Shown: positions 1 through 7,932 of the stretch, piece after piece
How positions within the stretch are numbered: position 1 is the first letter of the stretch
Layout of the letters: each line of letters starts with the position of its first letter
Origin: Betaproteobacteria bacterium
GTDB taxonomy: Bacteria > Pseudomonadota > Gammaproteobacteria > Burkholderiales > SG8-39
Assembly: GCA_019237595.1 (NCBI GenBank)
Contig: JAFAGU010000054.1
Location: forward strand, 1 to 60,189
DNA: 60,189 nt
Reading direction: 5' to 3'
Position numbers and translations under genes: made by a program
Notes under the pieces: generated by a model
What the model saw: only the letters and a program-made list of their open reading frames with translations
What the model was told of the DNA's origin: nothing
Databases searched by the model: none

Positions 1-1284
1 GTTTGCCTGAATGTGGGCTGCATCCCGTCGAAGGCGTTGCTGCACACGGCCGCCATCATGGATGCAGCGCGCGAGCTCGGTGCTCATGGGGTGAGCTATG
101 GCGAGCCGAAGGTGGACCTCGACAAGCTGCGCGCCTTCAAGGAAAAGGTGGTGGCCAAGCTCACCGGCGGCCTCGCCGGGATGGCCAAGATGCGCAAGGT
201 GACGGTGCTGACCGGCCTTGGAAGTTTCATTGACAAAAATACCTTAACCGTGGAGACGAAGGACGGTCGAAAGGCGGTGCGCTTCGCCTCGGCAATCATC
301 GCCGCCGGATCGCAGGCGGCGAACCTTCCCTTTCTTCCCGAAGACCCGCGCATCGTCGATTCCACTGGCGCGCTCGAGCTGCGGATGAAGCCGAAGAAAA
401 TGCTGGTCATCGGCGGCGGCATCATCGGCCTCGAGATGGGCACGGTCTACTCGACGCTCGGCGCGCGGCTCGACGTCGTCGAAATGATGGATGCGCTCAT
501 GCTCGGCGCCGACCGAGACCTCGTCGCCGTCTGGCAGAAGTTCAATGCGTCGCGCTTCGACAACGTGTTCCTGAAAACGAAGACCGCGAAGGTCGAAGCT
601 TCCCCTTCGGGCCTGAAGGCTTTCTTTGAAGGAGAGAAGAAGGAAAGCCATACCTACGACATGATCCTCGTATCCGTCGGCCGATCTCCGAACGGCAAGA
701 AGATCGGCGCGGACAAGGCCGGGGTCAACGTGACCGAGCGCGGGTTCATCGAGTCCGACGACCAGATGCGGACCAACGTGCCGCACATCTACTCGATCGG
801 CGACATCCGGGGAAATCCCATGCTCGCGCACAAGGCGGCGCACGAGGGTCACGTCGCGGCAGAAGCGGTCGCCGGCAAGAAGGCTTACTTCGACGCGCGC
901 GTCATCCCGGCGGTCGCCTTTACTGATCCAGAAATCGCTTGGGCTGGCCTGACCGAGGATGAGGCGAAGCGCGCCGGCACCAAAGTCGGGGTCGCAAAGT
1001 TTCCGTGGATTGCCTCGGGCCGGGCGATCGCCAACGGCCGCGACGAGGGATTCACCAAGCTCATTTTCGACGAGGAAACGCACCGCATCCTTGGCGGAGG
1101 CATCGTGGGAACGGGCGCCGGCGACCTCATCAGCGAGATCGCCCATGCGATCGAGATGGGCTCGGATGCGACCGACATCGGCAAGACGATCCACCCGCAC
1201 CCGACCCTGGCCGAGTCGGTCGGTATGGCCGCCGAGATGTTCGAAGGTGTGTGCACGGACATGCCGCCGCAGAAGAAAAAATGA
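1..1284 (+). CDS. lpdA: Dihydrolipoamide dehydrogenase (E3), 5'-truncated
   Basis: FAD- and NAD-dependent oxidation of dihydrolipoyl groups in 2-oxoacid dehydrogenase complexes. The reading frame is open from base 1, and the window begins inside the redox-active disulfide motif: CLNVGC is encoded by bases 4-21, followed by IPSKALL. About 40 N-terminal residues, including the FAD dinucleotide fold, lie outside the window. The NAD-binding fold follows as VIGGGIIGLEMG, and the C-terminal dimer-interface motif HPHPTLAES carries the catalytic His/Glu pair. Its stop overlaps the rpiA start (ATGA at 1281-1284). Glutathione reductase and mercuric reductase are alternatives, but the C-terminal motif favours E3. 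Confidence 0.93.
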   Translation, partial: VCLNVGCIPSKALLHTAAIMDAARELGAHGVSYGEPKVDLDKLRAFKEKVVAKLTGGLAGMAKMRKVTVLTGLGSFIDKNTLTVETKDGRKAVRFASAIIAAGSQAANLPFLPEDPRIVDSTGALELRMKPKKMLVIGGGIIGLEMGTVYSTLGARLDVVEMMDALMLGADRDLVAVWQKFNASRFDNVFLKTKTAKVEASPSGLKAFFEGEKKESHTYDMILVSVGRSPNGKKIGADKAGVNVTERGFIESDDQMRTNVPHIYSIGDIRGNPMLAHKAAHEGHVAAEAVAGKKAYFDARVIPAVAFTDPEIAWAGLTEDEAKRAGTKVGVAKFPWIASGRAIANGRDEGFTKLIFDEETHRILGGGIVGTGAGDLISEIAHAIEMGSDATDIGKTIHPHPTLAESVGMAAEMFEGVCTDMPPQKKK

Positions 1285-1955
1285 CGCAGGACGAGCTGAA
1301 GAAGGCGGTCGCCGAGGCCGCGCTCAAGCACGTCGTGGAAGACGCGATCGTCGGCGTGGGGTCTGGCTCAACCGTGAATTTCTTCATCGATGCGTTGGCA
1401 AAGATGAAAGGCAGGATCGAAGGGGCGGTCGCGGCGTCCGAAGCGAGCGCGCAGCGTCTCAAGGGCCATGGCATCCGAGTATTTGACCTGAACGCCGTCA
1501 GCGCGCTTCCTGTCTATATCGACGGGGCAGACGAGGTGACCGAGCACCTTCACATGATCAAGGGCGGCGGCGGGGCGCTCACGAGGGAGAAGATCGTTTC
1601 CGCCGTGGCCGAGCGCTTCGTGTGCATCTGCGACGCGTCGAAGCTCGTCCCGGTGCTCGGCAAGTTCCCCTTGCCGCTCGAAGTCATCCCGATGGCGCGG
1701 AGCTATGTCGGCCGCGAGATCGTCAAGCGCGGCGGGCGCCCGGTGCTGCGCGAGAACTTCACCACCGACAACGGCAACTTGATCCTGGATTGCCACGGCA
1801 TGGCGCTCCTCGATCCGCCGCGTATGGAATCGGAGCTCGACGGCATTGCCGGGATCGTCACGAACGGCCTCTTTGCCCGCCGCCGCGCCGATGTGCTCCT
1901 CCTCGCCGCCGAATCCGGCGTGAAAACGCTGGAGAAAAAGCAGATCCTCGCCTAG
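1281..1955 (+). CDS. rpiA: Ribose-5-phosphate isomerase A
   Basis: Interconverts ribose 5-phosphate and ribulose 5-phosphate in the pentose phosphate pathway. The product is 224 aa, normal for RpiA. The phosphate loop GSGST is at residues 27-31, and the catalytic residues Asp81, Asp84, Lys94 and Glu103 fall at exactly the numbers known for the E. coli enzyme, which supports the ATG at 1281. The start overlaps the lpdA stop, so translation is probably coupled; lpdA is not an obvious functional partner. Its TAG stop lies in a CTAG palindrome shared with the stop of the convergent glycosyltransferase gene. Confidence 0.95.
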   Translation: MTQDELKKAVAEAALKHVVEDAIVGVGSGSTVNFFIDALAKMKGRIEGAVAASEASAQRLKGHGIRVFDLNAVSALPVYIDGADEVTEHLHMIKGGGGALTREKIVSAVAERFVCICDASKLVPVLGKFPLPLEVIPMARSYVGREIVKRGGRPVLRENFTTDNGNLILDCHGMALLDPPRMESELDGIAGIVTNGLFARRRADVLLLAAESGVKTLEKKQILA

Positions 1956-3496
1956 GCCCTGCCGGCCTCTTCGAGCAGCGAGCCCATTTTCGCGGCGTAA
2001 GGCTCCGGCTCGCAAAAGCGGGCGGCAAATGCGTCCTGCAGCCCACGCCGCGGCGAGTCGAGCTGTGCCGGGTCGGAAACCAGCTCCGCGATCCGGCCGG
2101 CGATATCCTTCTCCACGGGGACGATCCAGCGGCCCATGTCCAGCGCGAGCAGCATCGAGGCGCTGATGCGGCTTGCCGGGCGCGGGCCGATGCGGGTGAG
2201 CAGCGGCACGCCAAGGCTCAGCACTGCCGCGGAGGTCGCGCCGCCGCCCCAAGGGTAACTGTCCAGCGCGAAATCCACCGACTGCACCAGGGACCAGAAG
2301 CGGTGCTCTTCCAGGAATGGATGGATCTCCACCCGCTCGGGCGCGATTCCGGCTGCCGAGAGCTGGCGCCGCAGCCGGAGGTTCGCCACTCCGTCGTCGA
2401 AGCCCGCAACGACCAGCTGCAGGCGGTCGTGCTTCCGAAGAAGCGAGATCCACAGCGAAATTTCGTCGTCGCCGATCTTGTGCCAGCTATTGAAGAGTCC
2501 CATGCGCACGGGCCCGCCATGGCGCGACGGGGCTCCCCCGACGCGCGGCACGGGCTCGAATGGCAGGTAAGCCAGGTGGCACGAAGTCAGGCGCAGCAGC
2601 TTCTCCGTGTAGGAGGATTCGCTTCCAGCCGGATCGACCACTTCGTCCGTAATGCGATAGTCGATGGCCTCGAGCCCCGTCGTCTGGTTCAGGCCGAAGA
2701 GCGAAATCTGCACCGGCGCCACGCGCTGCGCTAGCGCGGCGAGGCGGTTTTCGCGCGTGTGGTTGTCGAGCTCCACGAGCAGGTCCAGGTCTTCGCGGCG
2801 CAAGCGCTCCACGAGCTGCGGAGTCTCCAGCGCGGCCACGTCGAGCCATTGGTCGCTCAAGTTGCGCAGTGCATCCTGATGGCCATCGCGGATGCTTCCG
2901 GCGGAATAGATGCGCACGGAAAATCGCCTTCGGTCCAGGCCGCGCACCAGGGGAGATATGAATCCCATGATCGGATGGAAGTGCAGGGAAGAGCCGAGGA
3001 TGCCCACGCGCAGCGCTCCCGAACGTCGCGGCCGCTTCGGGGCCGGCGTCGGGGCGCCGAGCTCTCGCTGTACCGCGGCGCTGAATCGGGCGCGGAACGC
3101 TACCGGGTCGAGACCGCGGACGGAGAGCGCAATTCGGGCCGCGCTTGCCAGCAGGTTGACCGAGTCCTCCGCAGGGCAGGCGAGCCCCGCAAACGACGCT
3201 TCGAGTGCTCGGGCGCGACGATCCGTGAGCGCGAGGTACTCTGCGTAGTGCCGGAAGGCCCGGCGGCCGGCGCGCGGCGATTCAAGGTGCTGCCGCCATG
3301 CGCTATCCGCGCCGTCCAGGTCATCGAGCGCGCGCACGCGCAGCATCAGTGCCTCGGCATCGATGCTGCCAGGCGATTCGCGGAAGAAGCGTGTCGCGAG
3401 CTCGAGGGCGCGCGCCGGCTCGCCCAATAGCAGCCACGAGTTCACCAGGTGCATCTGGCCCTCCGGATCGAGGGCGCCGTGCTGCCGCCAGTGCAT
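1952..3496 (-). CDS. GT41/SPINDLY-type O-GlcNAc transferase-like protein with short TPR-like N-terminus
   Basis: Resembles the catalytic half of bacterial O-linked N-acetylglucosamine transferases. Family blocks seen are LVELDNHT (canonical D.AGHT), the APVQI...TTGL.AIDYR.TD region, FNSWHKIGD (with the conserved Lys) and DFALDSYPWGGGATSA near the UDP site. Residues 1-130 look like degenerate helical repeats. Length from the first ATG is 514 aa, short for a family that usually carries many TPRs. There is no Shine-Dalgarno before this ATG. The same frame stays open and protein-like upstream to the yggX TAG at 3584-3586, so the true start is uncertain and the gene may be 5'-truncated. Acceptor substrate is unknown. 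Confidence 0.75.
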   Translation of the reverse strand: MHWRQHGALDPEGQMHLVNSWLLLGEPARALELATRFFRESPGSIDAEALMLRVRALDDLDGADSAWRQHLESPRAGRRAFRHYAEYLALTDRRARALEASFAGLACPAEDSVNLLASAARIALSVRGLDPVAFRARFSAAVQRELGAPTPAPKRPRRSGALRVGILGSSLHFHPIMGFISPLVRGLDRRRFSVRIYSAGSIRDGHQDALRNLSDQWLDVAALETPQLVERLRREDLDLLVELDNHTRENRLAALAQRVAPVQISLFGLNQTTGLEAIDYRITDEVVDPAGSESSYTEKLLRLTSCHLAYLPFEPVPRVGGAPSRHGGPVRMGLFNSWHKIGDDEISLWISLLRKHDRLQLVVAGFDDGVANLRLRRQLSAAGIAPERVEIHPFLEEHRFWSLVQSVDFALDSYPWGGGATSAAVLSLGVPLLTRIGPRPASRISASMLLALDMGRWIVPVEKDIAGRIAELVSDPAQLDSPRRGLQDAFAARFCEPEPYAAKMGSLLEEAGRA

Positions 3497-3583
3497 TTCC
3501 AGCGAACGGATGTCGTCCGCCGGATCCTCCCCGATGACCTGGCTCAGAAGCTCCTCGGCTCTACGCGGCCGCGATCCCGGGTG

Positions 3584-3856
3584 CTACTGGCTTGGCGGAA
3601 CGTAGCCCGAGGCGACGTCCGCACCGCCGCCGAAGAAATGGCGCTCGGTCTGCTCCATCAGGTATTTGCGCGCGCGCGGATCGGCGAGGTTGAGGCGGTT
3701 CTCGTTCACGAGCATGGTCTGCTGGCGCAGCCACTGCTGCCATGCTTCCTTGGAGACGTTTTCCCAGATCCGCTTGCCCAGCGCCCCGGGATAGGGAGGG
3801 AAGTCCAGGCCTTCGGCCTCGCGGCCGAGCTTCACGCAGTTCACGGTCCTTGCCAT
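3584..3856 (-). CDS. yggX: Fe(II)-trafficking / oxidative damage protection protein YggX
   Basis: Small cytosolic protein that protects iron-sulfur proteins from oxidative damage. The 90-aa product has the family start MARTVNCVKLG with the conserved Cys7, then FPPYPG, the WQQWLRQQTMLVNENRLN helix region and the C-terminal QTERHFFG block; this is full length. It lies 8 bp downstream of argA on the same strand and is probably co-transcribed. Its TAG is followed in frame by apparent coding sequence of the next gene. Confidence 0.93.
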   Translation of the reverse strand: MARTVNCVKLGREAEGLDFPPYPGALGKRIWENVSKEAWQQWLRQQTMLVNENRLNLADPRARKYLMEQTERHFFGGGADVASGYVPPSQ

Positions 3857-3864
3857 GGCAAAAA

Positions 3865-5187
3865 TTATATTCGCTTGACGAAGACCTTCGAGCCGCGTTT
3901 CCAGTTGTAGAGCGCCTGCCGCTGCTCCGGCAGCGCCTTGACGTCCGCGGTACGGAAGCCCTGCTCGAGGAACCAGTGCGCCGCATGGGTCGTCAGCGCG
4001 AAGACGCGGCGCAGGCGCAGGCCGCGGGCGCGGTCCTCGCAGGCTTTCAGCAAACGCTCGCCGTAGCCGGCATCGCGATAGCCGTCCGCGACCGCCAGGC
4101 AGGCGAATTCTGCGCTCCGGTCGCCCGGATACGGGTAGAGGGCGGCGCAGCCGACGATGACACCGTCGTGCTCGACGACCATGAAGTTGCCGATTTCGGC
4201 CTCGATGAGCTCGCGGCTGCGCTTGACCAGCATGCCTTCGGCCTCGAGCGGCTCGATGAGCGTGAGCATGCCGCGGACGTCCTCGACCTTTGCGGGGCGC
4301 AGCTTTTCGGTGGTGGCGGCGGTGACCATGGTGCCGACGCCGGCGTGCGTGAAGAGCTCCTGCAGGAGCGATCCCTCGGCCCGACGCGTCACGAGGTGAC
4401 CGCGGCCTACACCGGTCTTCACCGCCCGGGCGAGGTGCTCGAGCGCGCGGCTCGCCGCGGGCGTGAGATCCGTCTTGCGGGTGGACACCGTGGCGGCCTC
4501 GTCGGCGGTCAGCTCGGAAACGATATTGCCCTTGCGGTCGGTCGGCAGGCGATCGGTGTACATGAGCAGCTTGTCGGCCTTGAGCGCCACCGCCACGCTC
4601 TCGGCCACGTCTTCCCAGGCAAGGTTGAAGACTTCGCCGGTGCTCGAATAGCCCAGCGGCGGCACGAGAACGATGTCCGCCACGTCGAGGTGGCTCGAGA
4701 GCGCCGCGGCGTCCACCTTGCGCACGGCGCCGGTGAACGCGAAATCCACGCCCTTGCGCACGCCGATCGGGCGAGCGCTGATGTAATTGCCCGACACCAC
4801 GCGAATTTGCGCGCGAGCCATGGGCGAGTTGGGCAGCCCTTGGGATAGCAGCGCCTCGATCTCGACGCGCAGCACGCCCGCCGCATGCTTCACCGCCATG
4901 AGGGCGCCTTCGTCCGTGATGCGCAACCCCTGCGCGTAGCGCGAGCGCACGCCCTGGCGCTTCAACTCCGCCTCGATCTGCAGCCGAGCGCCGTGCACGA
5001 GCACGAGCCGGATCTCGAGCGAGGCGAGCACGTTCACGTCGTGGATGAAGCTCGCGAAGCGCGTGCGTTCCGCCACCATCTCGCCGCCGAAGGCGACGAC
5101 GAAGGTGCGGCCGCCGAAGTCGTGGACGTACGGCGCGACCTGGCGGAGCCAGCGCACGAACGCTTCGGGTTGGGGTGGCGCGCTCAT
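3865..5187 (-). CDS. argA: Amino-acid N-acetyltransferase (N-acetylglutamate synthase)
   Basis: Acetylates glutamate with acetyl-CoA, the first step of arginine synthesis. The 440-aa protein has the classical ArgA layout: an amino-acid-kinase-like domain (about residues 20-280, with FGGEMV, LVLVHGARLQIE and VPPLGYSSTGEVFN) and a C-terminal GNAT domain (about 300-430, with AEFACLAVADGYRDAGYGERLL as the acetyl-CoA loop). The kinase-like domain normally carries arginine feedback inhibition; allosteric residues were not assessed. A TACAAT -10 element ends 13 bp before the ATG and no Shine-Dalgarno is visible, so the mRNA leader is very short or absent. Confidence 0.95.
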   Translation of the reverse strand: MSAPPQPEAFVRWLRQVAPYVHDFGGRTFVVAFGGEMVAERTRFASFIHDVNVLASLEIRLVLVHGARLQIEAELKRQGVRSRYAQGLRITDEGALMAVKHAAGVLRVEIEALLSQGLPNSPMARAQIRVVSGNYISARPIGVRKGVDFAFTGAVRKVDAAALSSHLDVADIVLVPPLGYSSTGEVFNLAWEDVAESVAVALKADKLLMYTDRLPTDRKGNIVSELTADEAATVSTRKTDLTPAASRALEHLARAVKTGVGRGHLVTRRAEGSLLQELFTHAGVGTMVTAATTEKLRPAKVEDVRGMLTLIEPLEAEGMLVKRSRELIEAEIGNFMVVEHDGVIVGCAALYPYPGDRSAEFACLAVADGYRDAGYGERLLKACEDRARGLRLRRVFALTTHAAHWFLEQGFRTADVKALPEQRQALYNWKRGSKVFVKRI

Positions 5188-5200
5188 GTAGTTTTTTCAA

Positions 5201-5206
5201 ATTGTA
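5201..5206 (-). promoter_or_regulatory. Candidate -10 box for argA
   Basis: Reading leftward, TTACAATTT contains TACAAT 13 bp before the argA ATG. With start of transcription about 7 bp after the box, the leader would be only a few bases. No convincing -35 hexamer was identified. Confidence 0.45.
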
Positions 5207-5260
5207 AGCGCGAAATCCGCCGCGGCGGCTGCGCTATGCTGTCCTGCAAAGGAGGCCGCC

Positions 5261-5839
5261 ATGAAGCTCGCCCGCATCGCTTTGCTCCTGCCCTGCTTTG
5301 CCGCTGCTGCGCCGGCGCTTGGCTCCGAAGACGACGCCTTCACGCATGCCCTCACGCTCGTGCAGATCTTCGTCCATGCCGCCGCGCAGTCGAGCGATCC
5401 CCAAGCGAACTTGCGGTTCCTGGACGACGTCCTCGCGGGACGCAATAGCGAGGCGAATCGCGCGATGACCGGCCTGCTCGAAGAGGCGACCGCCGACCTC
5501 TCGCCCGAGCACCGGGACAAGTTCGCCTCCATCGCCCGCGACCTCGCGGCCCTCGCGCGCAGGGACGCGCTTCTGCGGCCATCCGTGCCCGATGCGGCGT
5601 CGGCGGAAGCCGCGCTCCAGGCGCGAAAAGACCTGAATGCGATGGGCCTTCGCTACTTCGACGAGGCGCAGTTCCTGGACGCCGTGCGCCGTAACGACGA
5701 GCTCGCCGCGGCGCTCTTCGTGCGCGGCCGCGGCGTGAGCCTCGCCGCGAAGGGGCCGGACGGCCGCACGGCGCTCGACATTGCGAGGGCGAACCGCAAC
5801 GAGCGGCTGGCGGCGCTTCTCTCTTCTTCGACGCCCTAG
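5261..5839 (+). CDS. Secreted hypothetical protein with a single ankyrin-like C-terminal motif
   Basis: The 192-aa product starts with a clear Sec signal peptide (MKLARIALLLPCFAAAAPALG, likely cleavage near residue 21-22) after a strong AGGAGG site. The mature part is helical and Ala-rich. Residues about 145-190 (FLDAVRRNDELAAALFV...KGPDGRTALDIARANRNERLAALL) match one ankyrin-type repeat. The protein is therefore probably periplasmic, with a helix-turn-helix interaction motif. No enzyme signature is visible. It is divergent from argA and convergent with rsmE, with the two stops sharing one CTAG. Confidence 0.7.
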   Translation: MKLARIALLLPCFAAAAPALGSEDDAFTHALTLVQIFVHAAAQSSDPQANLRFLDDVLAGRNSEANRAMTGLLEEATADLSPEHRDKFASIARDLAALARRDALLRPSVPDAASAEAALQARKDLNAMGLRYFDEAQFLDAVRRNDELAAALFVRGRGVSLAAKGPDGRTALDIARANRNERLAALLSSSTP

Positions 5840-6594
5840 GCGCGGAAATCGCCCGCCAGGGCGTGGAGGGCCGCAAGCGCCGCGAGCGCTGCCGTTTCCG
5901 TGCGTAGCACGCGGGGTCCGAGGTTTGCCGCCACGAATCCTGCGTCCAGGAAACCCTGCTCCTCCCGTTCGTCGAAGCCGGCTTCCGGCCCTGCGGCGAG
6001 CACGAAGCCCTGTTTTCCGCTAACGAGCTGCGCGATCGGCGTGGGCGCGCCCGGGGAGAGGAGGATCTTCGCTTCGGAGGCGCCGAAACCGGGGGGAAGC
6101 GGGAGCTCCCGCGGCGGCACGACGAGCGGGATGCGGTTGCGGCCGCATTGCTCGCAAGCCGAAATCGCGATCTTGCGCCAGTGCGCCTGCCGCCCGGCGG
6201 CGCGCTCGCCCTCGGGGCGTGCCACGGACGCGGTGGCGAGCACGGGATGAATCTCCGCGACGCCGAGCTCCACCGCCTTGCGGATGGTGAGCTCCATGCG
6301 CTCGCTGGACGAAACGCCCTGCACGAGCACGAGCCGCAACCGAGATTCGCGCTCGATCGCCCTGTGCTCCAGGACCTCCACCTCGACCCGCAAACGCTGC
6401 ACGGAAGCGAGGCGCGCGGCGTGCTCGCCGCCGCGCCCGTCGAAGAGCACGAGCTCGTCGCCCGCGCGTAGCCGAAGGACGCGCACGGCGTGGTGGGCCG
6501 TTTCGTCGGGCAGCAAGAGCATTCCCTGCCCGAGCGGGCCGTCGACGAAGAACCGCGGCGCCCGGCGACCGGCCGCCGCAGCGGACCGCTGCAT
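5836..6594 (-). CDS. rsmE: 16S rRNA (uracil1498-N3)-methyltransferase
   Basis: Methylates U1498 of 16S rRNA using AdoMet. The 252-aa protein has an N-terminal PUA-like part (RFFVDGPL...ETAHHAVRVLRLRAGDELVLFDG) and a C-terminal SPOUT trefoil-knot domain. The knot motifs are VLAAGPEAGFDERE (a GPEGGF variant with Ala) and LGPRVLRTETAALAAL. The ATG at 6594 overlaps the stop of the upstream Bug gene (TGATG), so this housekeeping rRNA gene is translated from the end of a sugar-acid operon. Confidence 0.93.
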   Translation of the reverse strand: MQRSAAAAGRRAPRFFVDGPLGQGMLLLPDETAHHAVRVLRLRAGDELVLFDGRGGEHAARLASVQRLRVEVEVLEHRAIERESRLRLVLVQGVSSSERMELTIRKAVELGVAEIHPVLATASVARPEGERAAGRQAHWRKIAISACEQCGRNRIPLVVPPRELPLPPGFGASEAKILLSPGAPTPIAQLVSGKQGFVLAAGPEAGFDEREEQGFLDAGFVAANLGPRVLRTETAALAALAALHALAGDFRA

Positions 6595-7565
6595 CACGGG
6601 CCCGCCTTGATGCCTGCCTGGCGGATCATCGCGCCGGAGCGCTCGTAGTCCACGCGCAGCATTTCGGCGAATTGCTCGATCGAGAGCGCACCCGGCTCGC
6701 CGCTCAGTCCCCTGAGGCGCGCGTCCACGTCGGGAAGCCGGATTGCCTGCTCGAGGAGCGCGTGGAGCTTGTCCACCACCGGCCGCGGCGTGCCGGCGGT
6801 GGTGAACATGCCGTACCACGTCGTCATCTCGACATTCGGCACGCCGGCTTCGGCGAGGGTGGGCACCTCGGGAAGCTCGCGCGAGCGCCGCGCCGACATG
6901 ACGGCGAGCGGGCGCACGCGCCCGCCCTTGATGGTGCCGGTCGCCGAGGAAGCGGTGTCGAACATCATCTCGATCGAGCCGCCGAGAAGGTCGCCCTGCG
7001 CCTGGCTGCTGCCTTTGTACGGAACATGGATCGCCTGCGTGCCGGTCGCGAGGCAGAACGCTTCTCCGGCGATGTGGAGGGTGCTTCCGACGCCGGTCGA
7101 GCCATAGCGAAGCTCTCCGGGCCGGCTTTTCATGAGCGCGATGAGCTCCCGCACGTTGCGCGCCGGGACCGCCGCGCCGACGATCAGGACGTTCGGCACC
7201 TGCACGATGAGTCCGACGGGCTGCAGGTCCTTCATCGGGTCGAAGGAGAGCTTCATGAGGTGCGGCGCAATCGACTGCGCGGTGTTGGTGCCTACGAGCA
7301 CCGTGTAGCCGTCGGGCGCGGCCTTCGCCGTCCCCTCGGACGCAATGGTGTTCGAGGCGCCGGCGCGGTTCTCCACGAGGAAGGGCTGCTTCGTGGCCTG
7401 GCTGAACTTCTCGGCAAGGAGCCGGGCGATGATGTCCGTGCCGCCTCCCGGCGAGGCGCCTACGAGCACCCGCACGGCGCGAGCAGGGTACGGTTCGGCC
7501 TGCGCTCGAGCCACCGAGGGAACGAGCGCGACGACCGCCGCGAGCACCGCAGCGAGCGCCCTCAT
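6594..7565 (-). CDS. Bug/TctC-family periplasmic solute-binding receptor
   Basis: Tripartite tricarboxylate transporter receptor-like protein (323 aa), with a signal peptide over residues 1-22 and mature protein from about QAEPYPARAVRVLVGASPGGGTDIIAR. Typical family blocks follow: VENRAGASN, APDGYT, HVPYKG, and PEVPTLAEAGVP. Members bind small carboxylates in the periplasm; the ligand here is unknown. No tctA or tctB membrane gene is in the window, so it is an orphan receptor. Its neighbours suggest an aldonate or aldarate ligand (inference). Confidence 0.9.
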   Translation of the reverse strand: MRALAAVLAAVVALVPSVARAQAEPYPARAVRVLVGASPGGGTDIIARLLAEKFSQATKQPFLVENRAGASNTIASEGTAKAAPDGYTVLVGTNTAQSIAPHLMKLSFDPMKDLQPVGLIVQVPNVLIVGAAVPARNVRELIALMKSRPGELRYGSTGVGSTLHIAGEAFCLATGTQAIHVPYKGSSQAQGDLLGGSIEMMFDTASSATGTIKGGRVRPLAVMSARRSRELPEVPTLAEAGVPNVEMTTWYGMFTTAGTPRPVVDKLHALLEQAIRLPDVDARLRGLSGEPGALSIEQFAEMLRVDYERSGAMIRQAGIKAGP

Positions 7566-7572
7566 GAGCCCT

Positions 7573-7932
7573 TCAGCGGGTGCAGGTCCAGGCCGAGATC
7601 TCGCAGGCCTGCCCGCAGCGCTTGAGCGCCTTGGTCTCGGCTTCCTGCCGCGTGGCGCCTTTCTCCACGAACGGCTTGGCGCTCGCGCGCGCAAGGGCAA
7701 GGCAGCCGCGGCTCACGCTGCCCACCACGACGCAGTTCTCGTGTCCGCATTGCTTCAGGGCTTCGGTGCTCGCCTCGCGGCTCGTGCGACGGTCGGTGGA
7801 CCAGCCTACCGCCTGTGTTCCCTCGTGATAGGCGATGGCCGCGTGCAGGACGTTGCGGTTGCGCGTTTCGTAGCCGAGCGCGCTTCCTGCGGCGAGGCCA
7901 GCCAGAAGCAGAACCAGGAGCGCGCGCGCCAT
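7573..7932 (-). CDS. Secreted DUF4189-domain protein
   Basis: The 119-aa protein has a signal peptide (MARALLVLLLAGLAAGSALG) and a small Cys-rich domain. The spacing CG..NC, a GC.ALA block, a second KRCGQAC and a final W.C match the DUF4189 family, whose function is unknown. Six cysteines in the mature part suggest disulfides in the periplasm. The ATG overlaps the UxaA stop (TGATG at 7930-7934). Its place inside a sugar-acid operon is unexplained. Confidence 0.75.
   Translation of the reverse strand: MARALLVLLLAGLAAGSALGYETRNRNVLHAAIAYHEGTQAVGWSTDRRTSREASTEALKQCGHENCVVVGSVSRGCLALARASAKPFVEKGATRQEAETKALKRCGQACEISAWTCTR

Noticed and set aside
244..1200. 318-codon open frame on the minus strand opposite lpdA
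   Set aside because: It mirrors the codon phase of lpdA, has no family motif and is rich in Arg/Asp as expected for an antisense frame of a GC-rich gene.
3584..5200. Apparent 538-residue protein ending in YggX
   Set aside because: The upstream part is argA in a shifted, Arg-rich frame; YggX homologues begin at the MARTVNC start at 3856.
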